From Euryarchaeota archaeon UBA36 (GTDB lineage: Archaea > Thermoplasmatota > Poseidoniia > Poseidoniales > Thalassarchaeaceae), in assembly GCA_002496485.1 (NCBI GenBank), contig DAJW01000114.1, positions 1 to 9,324 on the forward strand: a stretch of DNA of 9,324 nucleotides. The letters are read 5' to 3'. Under the pieces are notes generated by a model. That model did not search any database, had not been told where the DNA came from, and saw only the letters and a list, made by a program, of their open reading frames with translations. The translations under genes were made by a program, and so were the position numbers. Below, piece by piece: positions 1 to 8,300 of the stretch (the stretch's first letter is position 1; each line of letters starts with the position of its first letter).

Positions 1-1
1 T

Positions 2-1231
2 TATACATCTGGAACAACAGGTAATCCCAAGGGAGTAGTTCTAACTCATGATAATATGGATTTTGAACTTAAAGAAATACAGAAAATTGTTCCATTGAAT
101 CAAGGAGAAGGATATGTTTCTTGGCTACCATGCGCGCATGTTTTCGGACAACTTGCAGATAATCATCTGTGGATAAGGGATGCACTACATATGAGGGTAG
201 TCGATAATCCACTTCACTCCATCGACTACTGTAAAGAAGTACATCCGCATCTATTTATCGGAGTTCCTAGGATTTATGAAAAGGTTTACTCAAATCTTGT
301 AGCGGGCCTTGGGAGTAAAGTTGGTCTGTTGAAAATTCCACTATTAGGTAGTTTCATTAAGAAGAAGGCAAAAGCCAAAATTGGTTTCAGTAATTTAAGA
401 TTCGCAGTAACTGGGGCCGCCCCAATTAATCCAGAAATTTTACACCTTTTTCACAAGCTAGATATCCCATTGTTTGAAGGATATGGGATGACAGAGACTT
501 CAGCAGGTGCAACACTTGCTTATCCGGGAGCTAACAAAATTGGCTCAGTAGGTAAAGCATTTTCAGGAACTGAATTAAGAATTGCCGATCCAGATGAAGA
601 TGGAAATGGGGAAATCCAATTTAGAGGAAGACATGTAATGCCAGGCTATTATCGTAATGATGAATCAACAGCAGAAACGATGACTGAAGATGGTTGGTTA
701 AAATCTGGGGACTTAGGAAAAATTGACTCTGACGGTTTCGTTTACGTAACTGGTAGATTAAAGGAAATATATGTTAGTTCCGCGGGTAAAAACATAGCCC
801 CACTAGTAATCGAGGAAACAATGAAGTCTATCCCCGTAGTTTCCCAATGCATGCTTATCGGAGACAACAGAAAATATTGCAGCGCCCTATTCACTCTTGA
901 TGTTGGAGCTATTCTTCGCGATATTCATGGTTTAGATGGTGCTACAGAAGTACCAAAGGATCCCAATCAGCAACTGTCTAAACTCAAAGAACTAGGTCAT
1001 GATTTATCTGAGTACACATCTGTTGGTAGTGATGTACATAAGCAGTTAGAAGAGTCAGTACAAGAATTAAATCAAAGATTCAGTAACCCCGAACAAATCA
1101 AGAAATTCACCATACTTCCCAGAGATTTGAATATAGACGAAGGTGAATTAACTCCCACATTAAAAATCCGAAGAAAGCAAATTCGAGAGAATTGGAATAA
1201 TGAAATTGAAGCGATGTATGCCGATGCCTGA
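2..1231 (+). CDS. Long-chain-type acyl-CoA synthetase (AMP-forming), 5' partial
   Basis: Activates a fatty acid with ATP and CoA through an acyl-adenylate, feeding beta-oxidation or lipid synthesis; probably cytosolic or membrane-associated. The frame is open to the left edge. The first visible residues, YTSGTTGNPKG, are the AMP-binding P-loop, so the ATG at 56 is an internal methionine and not the start. Of 409 visible residues (numbered from base 2), GYGMTET lies at 160-166, the ribose-binding aspartate in SGDLG is D237, the hinge GRLKE has R252, and LTPTLKIRR carries the C-terminal catalytic lysine K388. The LTPTLK ending and the insert-rich C-terminal region fit the ACSL/FadD15/bubblegum group, whose members run about 600 residues, so some 200 are missing upstream. 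The next gene starts two bases after the stop, suggesting one transcript. The family is clear; chain-length preference is not. A branched short-chain substrate is possible given icmF nearby. Confidence 0.93.
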   Translation, partial: YTSGTTGNPKGVVLTHDNMDFELKEIQKIVPLNQGEGYVSWLPCAHVFGQLADNHLWIRDALHMRVVDNPLHSIDYCKEVHPHLFIGVPRIYEKVYSNLVAGLGSKVGLLKIPLLGSFIKKKAKAKIGFSNLRFAVTGAAPINPEILHLFHKLDIPLFEGYGMTETSAGATLAYPGANKIGSVGKAFSGTELRIADPDEDGNGEIQFRGRHVMPGYYRNDESTAETMTEDGWLKSGDLGKIDSDGFVYVTGRLKEIYVSSAGKNIAPLVIEETMKSIPVVSQCMLIGDNRKYCSALFTLDVGAILRDIHGLDGATEVPKDPNQQLSKLKELGHDLSEYTSVGSDVHKQLEESVQELNQRFSNPEQIKKFTILPRDLNIDEGELTPTLKIRRKQIRENWNNEIEAMYADA

Positions 1232-1233
1232 GA

Positions 1234-1878
1234 GTGATTTATTTGACTCCCGAGTCATGGTTAGCACTTGCTAGCGTCTTTGCTCTGGGAGCTATGAGTC
1301 CTGGTCCATCACTAGCGATTGTCATGAGGAATACTATATCTGGAGGACGTAGTCAAGGATTAGCAACAGGAATCGGCCATGGTCTAGGATTTGGGATCTA
1401 TGCCTTTTTAGCAGCATTAGGAATTGCTACCGCTCTTTCACTACACGAAAGCGTTGAGTTATTCTTGAAAATAGGTGGGACGATATTATTACTGTGGCTA
1501 AGCTATAGTTTTCTGAAAAGTGCATCTAGTGGTACTAAAGAAACTAATGAGAGTGATGAATACGATAATTCAGAATTAACAGGCTTTTTACAGGGCTTTC
1601 TAATAGCACTATTCAATCCAAAAATTCTTGCATGGATGTTAGCCCTATACGCTCCATTCATTGAAGCAGACTTAGGCATTGAAACTTTAATCGGTATGGG
1701 AATACTAGGAATGTCCATCGATACAACTTGGTATATTTCAGTTGCTACTATTTTATCCAGTGGAAAAACTATTGATAAGATAAAATCTAATTCTCATATT
1801 ATTGATGGGGCTATGGGAATTTTGATGTTGATATTCGCATTAATTCTTAATATTGACAGTTTTAATTTCCAATTATAA
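1234..1878 (+). CDS. LysE/RhtB-family amino-acid exporter
   Basis: Inner-membrane efflux protein of the LysE superfamily, which typically exports amino acids such as lysine, threonine or homoserine lactone; the substrate here cannot be read from sequence. The 214 residues match the usual family length of about 200-215. Roughly six hydrophobic segments are visible: about 8-30, 42-68, 74-96, 116-142, 148-174 and 187-207. The family hallmark SPGP is at residues 22-25, followed by the glycine-rich GRSQGLATGIGHGLG at 38-52, and NPK at 128-130 in the fourth helix. A charged loop (about 100-114) separates the two three-helix halves. The start is GTG; the next ATG (codon 21) would delete the first helix. 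No clear Shine-Dalgarno is present, and the stop of the preceding synthetase is two bases upstream, so translation is probably coupled. A link to acyl-CoA metabolism rests on position only. Confidence 0.87.
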   Translation: MIYLTPESWLALASVFALGAMSPGPSLAIVMRNTISGGRSQGLATGIGHGLGFGIYAFLAALGIATALSLHESVELFLKIGGTILLLWLSYSFLKSASSGTKETNESDEYDNSELTGFLQGFLIALFNPKILAWMLALYAPFIEADLGIETLIGMGILGMSIDTTWYISVATILSSGKTIDKIKSNSHIIDGAMGILMLIFALILNIDSFNFQL

Positions 1879-1891
1879 TCATTTTGTCCAC

Positions 1892-1912
1892 TTAATCAGA
1901 ATTTAATCAGAA
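1892..1912 (+). repeat. 10-bp tandem direct repeat upstream of icmF
   Basis: TTAATCAGAA occurs twice without mismatch, at 1892-1901 and 1903-1912, separated by one T, so the period is 11 bp, about one helical turn. It lies in the 64-base gap after the exporter gene, 31-51 bases before the icmF start at 1943. That is where an archaeal TATA/BRE element or an operator would sit if the leader is short. Two half-sites on one face of the helix suggest cooperative binding by a regulator, but no factor is identified. Chance is possible in AT-rich DNA, though a perfect 10-mer duplicated at 11 bp is unlikely. Confidence 0.5.
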
Positions 1913-1941
1913 CAACGCATTCTTGTGGAATAACTTCTTCG

Positions 1942-1946
1942 GGTGA
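1942..1946 (+). promoter_or_regulatory. Candidate ribosome-binding site for icmF (GGTGA)
   Basis: GGTGA matches the part of the archaeal Shine-Dalgarno AGGAGGTGAT that also precedes smc in this window. It overlaps the upstream GTG at 1943 and ends two bases before a second in-frame GTG at 1949. If it is used, icmF starts at 1949 and loses only two residues. The spacing is short, so the choice between the two starts stays open. Confidence 0.35.
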
Positions 1947-4900
1947 ACGTGGTCAGTATCTCGCAGTCCGACTCTAACTCCAATAATGGGTCACAAAATG
2001 ATGATATTCCAATAAGGGTAATCACCGCAACTTCTATTTTTGATGGTCACGATGCTTCTATTGGTATTTTTCGTAGAATTTTACAGAGTCAGGGTTGTGA
2101 AGTAATCCACCTTGGCCATGATAGGGGGTCAGATGAAATAGTTAGAGCTGCAGTACAAGAAGACGTTAATGCCATTGCAGTAACATCATATCAAGGCGGT
2201 GCAGTCGAGATGTTTACTTACACTAGGCAACTGCTGGATGAACAAGACTCTGGCCAAATCTTTGTATTTGGCGGAGGTGGAGGAACTATTCTACCGAATG
2301 AAATTGAATATCTCGATAAAAATAATATTGCAAAAGTATATTCTCCAGATGAAGGTAGGGAACTTGGCTTAGTTGGGATGGTTAAAGATGCCATAAATAA
2401 TGCAAGAAAAATAAATCTAATGGATGAAAGTAGATTCAGTGGAATAGAAGGTAAAATAGGTCCGGAAGATCAAAGTACTATATCTAAACTTTTAACTCTC
2501 GCAGAAAATTCTGATGATTCATCATTCAATTCTATGATGAAAAAAATTATTCCGCATAAAAAAAGAAACAATTGCCCAGTCATAGGGATCACTGGGACGG
2601 GTGGCGCAGGTAAATCAAGTCTTATTGATGAATTAATGCTAAGAATAAGGAGGGATAATCCAAATTCTAAGATTGCACTTCTAGCTACGGACCCTACTCG
2701 AAAGAAGACGGGTGGTGCACTACTTGGAGACAGAATCAGGATGAATTCATTGTCTGATGATAGCCTTTTCATGAGATCATTTGCAAGTAGAAATAGTGGA
2801 AGAGAAATTGCTGATTGTATACATAGAGCTATTAAAGTATGCAAGAATGTAGGTTTCGATTTAATTCTAGTAGAAACTAGTGGTATTGGACAAGGAAATG
2901 ATGCTATTACAGAGGTTGCCGATTTGAATGTGTACGTTACAACTAGGGAATATGGATCTCCAAGTCAGCTAGAGAAGTTAGCAGCTCTAGACTTTGCTGA
3001 TATCGTTGCACTGAATAAATTTGATAGGCCTGGTTCAGAAGATGCACTTGTTGAAATCAGAAAGCAATTTCAGAGGAATCATGAGGCTTTTGATGACAAC
3101 CCTATCTCTATGCCTATTTTTCCCACTATTGCGAGTCAATTTGCCGATGCGGGTGTAGATAATTTATGGGAAGGACTAGCTTCAAAAATTAATTCACAAT
3201 TTAATTCTGATTTTCATTCATCCAAGTCTCTTATCGGTGAAGATGGATTGCCTTTTAGAAAATCTCCCATTCCCCATGAAAGACAAAGCTACCTAGCAGA
3301 AGTCGCCTCAAAAATAAGGGAGTATCATTCCAAATCAATCGAGATGAGTAATAAAGTACGTCTGATACAACAATTAGAAGCAACATCTGAACATATGCAA
3401 TCAGACCAGCTATCTTCAGAAATCTTAGAAGAAGCGCAAAAAATAGCAAAAAATATCCCCAAAGAAATTTGGAAAGAATTGGAAGAATTAGATAAGAAAA
3501 TAACAACATATTCTTCAGGAGAAACAAGCTATAGGGTGAGAGGAAGAGATATTAAAGTACAAACTACTCATTTAACTCAATCCGGTACCAAAATACCACG
3601 TATTTCTTTACCATCAACTAGAGATAAAGGGGAACTACTACTCTGGCTTAGGAAAGAAAATGCACCAGGGTATTTCCCATTCACTGGTGGCGTCTTTCCT
3701 TTCAAAAGAGAAGATGAACTACCAGTACGGATGTTTGCTGGAGAGGGAAGTGCTGAAAGAACGAATAAGCGCTACCACTTCCTTTGTAAGGATCAACCTT
3801 TCAACCGCCTATCTGTAGCATTTGACTCACCCAGTTTGTATGGCAATGATCCACAAAAAAGATTAGATATTTTTGGGAAGGTTTGCGAATCCGGTGTAAG
3901 CATAAGTACTATCGAAGAAATGGAATTACTATTCGAAGGATTTGATTTATGTGAACCTCAAACATCAGTTAGTATGACGATTAACGGTAATTACTGGTGG
4001 CACTTGGCAGCATTCTTCAATGTAGCAATAAGGCAACAGAAGAAGAAATTCACTTTAGAAAATAATAGAGAGCCAAATAAAAAAGAGTTAGATGATATTA
4101 GATCATTCGCTTTATCATCGGTCAGAGGGACAGTTCAAGCCGATCAACTGAAAGAGGCAATGGGACAAAATACTCTTGTTTTCAACCTCGATACCGCACT
4201 TAGAATGATGGGGGACGTTGCAGAATTTTATGTAGAGAATGATGTCAAAAATCACTATTTTGTTAGTATTAGTGGATATCACATCGATGAAGCTGGAGCC
4301 AATCCAATTACACAAGCCGCACTTACTCTATCAAACGGACTGACCTATGTGGAACTATTTCGCTCCCGTGGCCTAAATCCAGACAAATTCCTAAGAAATT
4401 TCTCATGGTTTTTTTCTAATGGTATGGATCCAGAATATGCAGTGATTGGTAGAGTTTGCAGAAGAATCTGGTCAATAGCAATGAGAGACCTGTATTTAGT
4501 TGGAGAGAGAGGACAGAAACTAAAATATCACATTCAGAGCAGTGGCCGCTCCCTACACTCTCAAGAATTCACATGGAATGATTACAGAACTACTCTACAG
4601 GCACTTTATGCACTATCCGATAATGCCAACAGCTTACACACAAATAGTAGAGATGAGGCATTTGGAACTCCAACCGAAGATACTGTCAGAGATGCTATGG
4701 CTATTCAATTAATTCTAGCAAAAGAATATGGCTGGCTAAAAAATGAAAATCCACTTCAAGGCTCGTTTATAGTAGATTTTCTAACTAATGAAGTCGAGGA
4801 ACAAATACTGAGAATTTTTGAAGATATGAATAGGAGAGGCGGAGTTCTAGGATCAATCGAAGTTAATTACCAAAGAAACAGGATTCAGGATGAAGGGATG

Positions 4901-5233
4901 ATTTATGAAAAGATGAAACATTCAGGTGAAATGCCAGTAGTTGGAGTAAATACTTTTACAGATTCAGGATCAATTACTCCAAAAGCTAATGATTTTGATA
5001 TCGATGTCACAAGATCCGATGATATTGAAAAACAAATGGTAATTTCTAGAAATTTGGAATTCAAGAAGAGAAACCACAAAAAGTCCTTAGAAGGAATAAA
5101 GAAACTCAAGAAGGCAGCTAGAGAGGGTGGGAATTTATTTGAAGTTATGATGGAAATTGTTGAATTTTGTACAGTAGGTGAAGTGACCCGGGCCCTTTTT
5201 GAAAGCGGCGGAAAATTCAGAAGAAACATGTAA
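1943..5233 (+). CDS. icmF: Fused isobutyryl-CoA mutase with chaperone GTPase (IcmF)
   Basis: Adenosylcobalamin-dependent radical enzyme interconverting isobutyryl-CoA and n-butyryl-CoA; the built-in G3E/MeaB-like GTPase gates cofactor loading. All three parts are present in 1096 residues, the normal length for the family. The B12-binding domain (about 23-155) has DGHDAS with H36 as the lower axial ligand, SYQGG, and a GGGGG loop. The GTPase (about 200-430) has Walker A GTGGAGKS (218-225, K224), TGGALLGDRIRMNS, ETSGIGQ (311-317) and NKFD (358-361). A helical linker leads to the mutase domain (about 560-1096), with RMFAGEG, SISGYH (H780) and the family ending GGKFRRNM. F598 stands where methylmalonyl-CoA mutase has substrate-binding Tyr (RQYAGF), and Q742 in MGQNT where it has Arg, the pair known for IcmF, so methylmalonyl-CoA is an unlikely substrate. 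The start could be GTG 1943 or GTG 1949. It has its own upstream gap and repeat. Confidence 0.95.
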   Translation: MNVVSISQSDSNSNNGSQNDDIPIRVITATSIFDGHDASIGIFRRILQSQGCEVIHLGHDRGSDEIVRAAVQEDVNAIAVTSYQGGAVEMFTYTRQLLDEQDSGQIFVFGGGGGTILPNEIEYLDKNNIAKVYSPDEGRELGLVGMVKDAINNARKINLMDESRFSGIEGKIGPEDQSTISKLLTLAENSDDSSFNSMMKKIIPHKKRNNCPVIGITGTGGAGKSSLIDELMLRIRRDNPNSKIALLATDPTRKKTGGALLGDRIRMNSLSDDSLFMRSFASRNSGREIADCIHRAIKVCKNVGFDLILVETSGIGQGNDAITEVADLNVYVTTREYGSPSQLEKLAALDFADIVALNKFDRPGSEDALVEIRKQFQRNHEAFDDNPISMPIFPTIASQFADAGVDNLWEGLASKINSQFNSDFHSSKSLIGEDGLPFRKSPIPHERQSYLAEVASKIREYHSKSIEMSNKVRLIQQLEATSEHMQSDQLSSEILEEAQKIAKNIPKEIWKELEELDKKITTYSSGETSYRVRGRDIKVQTTHLTQSGTKIPRISLPSTRDKGELLLWLRKENAPGYFPFTGGVFPFKREDELPVRMFAGEGSAERTNKRYHFLCKDQPFNRLSVAFDSPSLYGNDPQKRLDIFGKVCESGVSISTIEEMELLFEGFDLCEPQTSVSMTINGNYWWHLAAFFNVAIRQQKKKFTLENNREPNKKELDDIRSFALSSVRGTVQADQLKEAMGQNTLVFNLDTALRMMGDVAEFYVENDVKNHYFVSISGYHIDEAGANPITQAALTLSNGLTYVELFRSRGLNPDKFLRNFSWFFSNGMDPEYAVIGRVCRRIWSIAMRDLYLVGERGQKLKYHIQSSGRSLHSQEFTWNDYRTTLQALYALSDNANSLHTNSRDEAFGTPTEDTVRDAMAIQLILAKEYGWLKNENPLQGSFIVDFLTNEVEEQILRIFEDMNRRGGVLGSIEVNYQRNRIQDEGMIYEKMKHSGEMPVVGVNTFTDSGSITPKANDFDIDVTRSDDIEKQMVISRNLEFKKRNHKKSLEGIKKLKKAAREGGNLFEVMMEIVEFCTVGEVTRALFESGGKFRRNM

Positions 5234-5273
5234 TCTGGAAAATCAATTTACGGCTTTCCATTATTACCCCATT

Positions 5274-5292
5274 AAACGTATTGTGAAACGTA
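5274..5292 (+). repeat. 7-bp direct repeat in the icmF-smc gap
   Basis: AAACGTA occurs at 5274-5280 and 5286-5292, with a 12-bp period, in the 139-base gap between icmF and smc. The gap shows no gene of its own. Its reading frame is open and continuous with smc, but the translated stretch resembles no part of an SMC protein. TTATGTT at 5333-5339, about 34-40 bases before the smc ATG, is a weak TATA-box candidate. The repeat could be an operator upstream of it. The evidence is short sequence and position only. Confidence 0.25.
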
Positions 5293-5363
5293 CCAATGCC
5301 TCAATGTTCATAACCTCAGATGCTACGAATGCTTATGTTGTCGGTGAAAATTCACTGATTTTT

Positions 5364-5369
5364 GGTGAT
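5364..5369 (+). promoter_or_regulatory. Ribosome-binding site for smc (GGTGAT)
   Basis: GGTGAT matches six bases of the archaeal Shine-Dalgarno AGGAGGTGAT and ends three bases before the ATG at 5373. That ATG opens MRLIRIELENFKSFG, the usual N-terminus of an SMC protein. The site therefore supports 5373 as the start, against any upstream start in the same open frame, which would overlap the end of icmF. Confidence 0.6.
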
Positions 5370-5372
5370 GGG

Positions 5373-8300
5373 ATGCGTTTAATTCGGATAGAACTTGAAA
5401 ATTTTAAATCATTTGGGGGTGAGATTACAATTCCCCTTAAGTCCGGATTTACAGCGATAACAGGTCCGAACGGTAGTGGCAAATCTAATTGTGGAGATGC
5501 TATTAGATTTGTACTAGGGCCAAAGTCAACTAAATCCCTTAGGGCATCTAATGTAACTGAGTTAATATTCAACGGAGGAAAAAATGGCAAACCAGCAAAA
5601 TATATGTCTGCCAAATTAGTATTCAGCAACTCCCCAGAAATTGATGGCCACAGAAGACTCAAAGTAAAAACAGATGAAGCATCATTTACCAGGACTGTCA
5701 GACTCAATAGAAAAGGAGATCCCATTTCATCCTACAAAATTAATGATAATCCATGCACTGCTACGGAAATGAGGAGAGTATTGAGGGAGTCTGGATTACA
5801 TGGAGATGGTTACAACATAGTTTTGCAGGGCGATGTCACTACTCTCGCTACAATGACTCCACACAAGAGAAGAGGCGTTTTAGAAGAGGTTGCTGGAGTA
5901 ACTGCATACGATGAAGAAATTAGAAAAGCGAATTCTCAAAGAAAACAAGTCCAATCCAATATAGAAACCATCGAAATATTCGAGACAGACCAGAAGAAAA
6001 GATTACAAGAACTCGAAAAAGAAAGGGATCAGGCCCTTAAATTCAAGGAGTTAAAGGGCGAATTAGACTTATCAAAACTAATACTGGAACAATCTAAACA
6101 TAGGAATAGAATGCATGAAGTAGAATTACTAAACGAGGAAAGATCTCGCTATAGTAAAAGATCAAGTGATTTGAATAAAGAATATGGCATAGGATCAACT
6201 AACCTAGATGAATTAGATAAAAAATTAGTAAAAATTTCCAAAAATCTGGAAAATATACTATCCGGAGACTCAAAGAAATTAGTAGAAAAAATTAGAAAAA
6301 ATGAAATCGAAATAGAAACTAATAGAGATAGATTGGGAGATCAAGACAATATAATCAAAAGAGCAGAGGATGAAAAAAGAATCATCAACAACGAAATGAA
6401 AGGCGCAACAGAGGCATTAGAAGATGCCAATTTGTTAGTCTCAAAATTAAAAGAGCAACTTTCTGAATCATTAAAGAAATCTAAGGACGCAATAGAGGAT
6501 GAAAAACAAGCTAGGAAAGCCATAGAATCTGGCGATAAGGTAGGAAGAGAACTTAACAGAGAACTTGGCAAAGCTTCAAAATATGAATTGAGAGCTAGAG
6601 AGTTATTCTCCAAAGCAAAACTAGAGTATGAAAGCTCAGTTCAAAAATCACAAATCTATTCAGAAAGACTAGTTGAAATTGAACAAGAGTATGAATCAGC
6701 TGAACTGGACAGAGATGATCAGCAACTATTGGGCGAGGATTTAACAGAATCCAATCCAACAGAAAATCGAGATAAATTAGCAACTGATTTAATTGAAATA
6801 CAAAAACAAGAAAAAATTCTTGTCGAAGATAGAGATAGAGCTGAATCTAGACTAAGAGAATCTGAAAGAAGTCTCACAAAAGCCAGAGCTAGACAAGAAG
6901 CACAATCCGCCAGGCCTGGTTCTGAATTAACTCTTACAGCTCTGAAAAAACTTAGAGATAGTGGGGAAATTCGTGGCATCCTAGGGACTTTGGGTGAACT
7001 AGCATCTCCAAAAAACTCTACTTATGAGCAAGCACTGTCTTTTGCATTTGGTGGAAGCCTTAGGAGTATAATAGTAGAGGATGACGGAGTAGCATCAAAA
7101 TGTATTTCTTGGCTAAGAAATAATGGGGGTGGAAGGGCAACATTCTTGCCTTTGAATAAATTAATTGTTTCTAGGCCGCAAGGCAGAACACTACTTGTTG
7201 CTAGAAATCCTGGAATAGTAGGATTTGTACATGATTTACTGGATTATGATTCAAAAATTGAGAAGGCTATTCGGTATGCTGGACGTAATACTCTAGTTGT
7301 TGACTCAATGAATATTGCCAGGGAAAATATGGGAGGAGTACGAATGGTTACATTGGATGGATCTATAGTTGAAAGCTCTGGAGCTATGACTGGAGGCTCA
7401 TCTTTAAAGAATAATGTGCCCAAATTTCAGAATTCTACAGGAAGTATATCCATCATTGAAAAGAAAGAAAAAGCTGTATTTGAATCCGAATTAGTATTTT
7501 CAACCGTCGACTCAGCTCTGAAAGAATTGCGTCAAAATCAACAAGAAATTAGAGATAAAATTTACAATTTAGACAATAGCGATCACACATTAAAGTTGAG
7601 GAACTGGAAGTCTGATCTAGAAAGAACTCAGAAAATTGTCTCAGATTTAAAAATAAAAGTCAAAAAAGCCAAATCTGACTACGAAAAAACTGAATTCACT
7701 AAGATAAAACTCAAACAAGAACTAGAAAAAACAGAAAAAAGGCTATTAGAAGCAGTTGAAAAGAGAGAATTGGCTACAGAAAAACTCCAAAATCATACTC
7801 CGGACCATCTGTCCGAAAAGCTCAGAGAGGCTGAAAAAACTAGGACAGAATCAGAAAGAATCAAGGTAATTTCAGAAGCTGAAATTTCAGCCAACAATCA
7901 GAAAATCGATATTCTAAATACGAGAGTTAAGGATTTGTCTCGTCAATCTTCAGAACAAGAATCAATAATTCTTAGGTCTAGAGGCAACATATTAAAATTT
8001 CAAGAAACAATATCTAATGCCGAAAACTCACTTAATGATCTAAGAGAAAAAGCGTCCCAATTTGATGAAGAACATAGGCAGCTCACTGATAAACGTGACT
8101 CTATTGTCGAAGAAAGGGCCAGCCTTAGGGCTCATTTAGATTCCCTTTCACAGGAAAAACACACTCTTTCATCTAGAATCGATGAATTAAATATACAAAT
8201 CAAGCAGAAAACTGAGGCGGTGGGTGAAATCTTGTCCCAATTAAAGGAATCAGGCATTCCTATCCCACCACCAGAGTCAATTCTGCCAACAGTCGCCGAG

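Noticed and set aside
1887..1929. TCCAC at 1887-1891 and GTGGA at 1925-1929 as an inverted repeat enclosing the tandem repeat before icmF.
   Set aside because: Only five bases pair across a 33-base spacer, which is expected by chance.
2042..2065. The B12-binding motif reads DGHDAS instead of the common DxHxxG, suggesting a defective cobalamin site.
   Set aside because: IcmF proteins normally have DGHDA-type motifs without that glycine, the ligand histidine H36 is present, and the rest of the domain is intact.
4903..5229. Open frames on the - strand, here and at several other places beneath icmF and smc.
   Set aside because: They lie opposite strongly conserved coding sequence, are rich in Ser, Leu and Phe as expected from antisense of charged helices, and show no recognisable domain or ribosome site.
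5199..5372. An N-terminal extension of SMC beginning inside the end of icmF.
   Set aside because: The extension has no SMC-like sequence, would overlap icmF by 35 bases, and a GGTGAT site with ATG 5373 matches the conserved N-terminus exactly.
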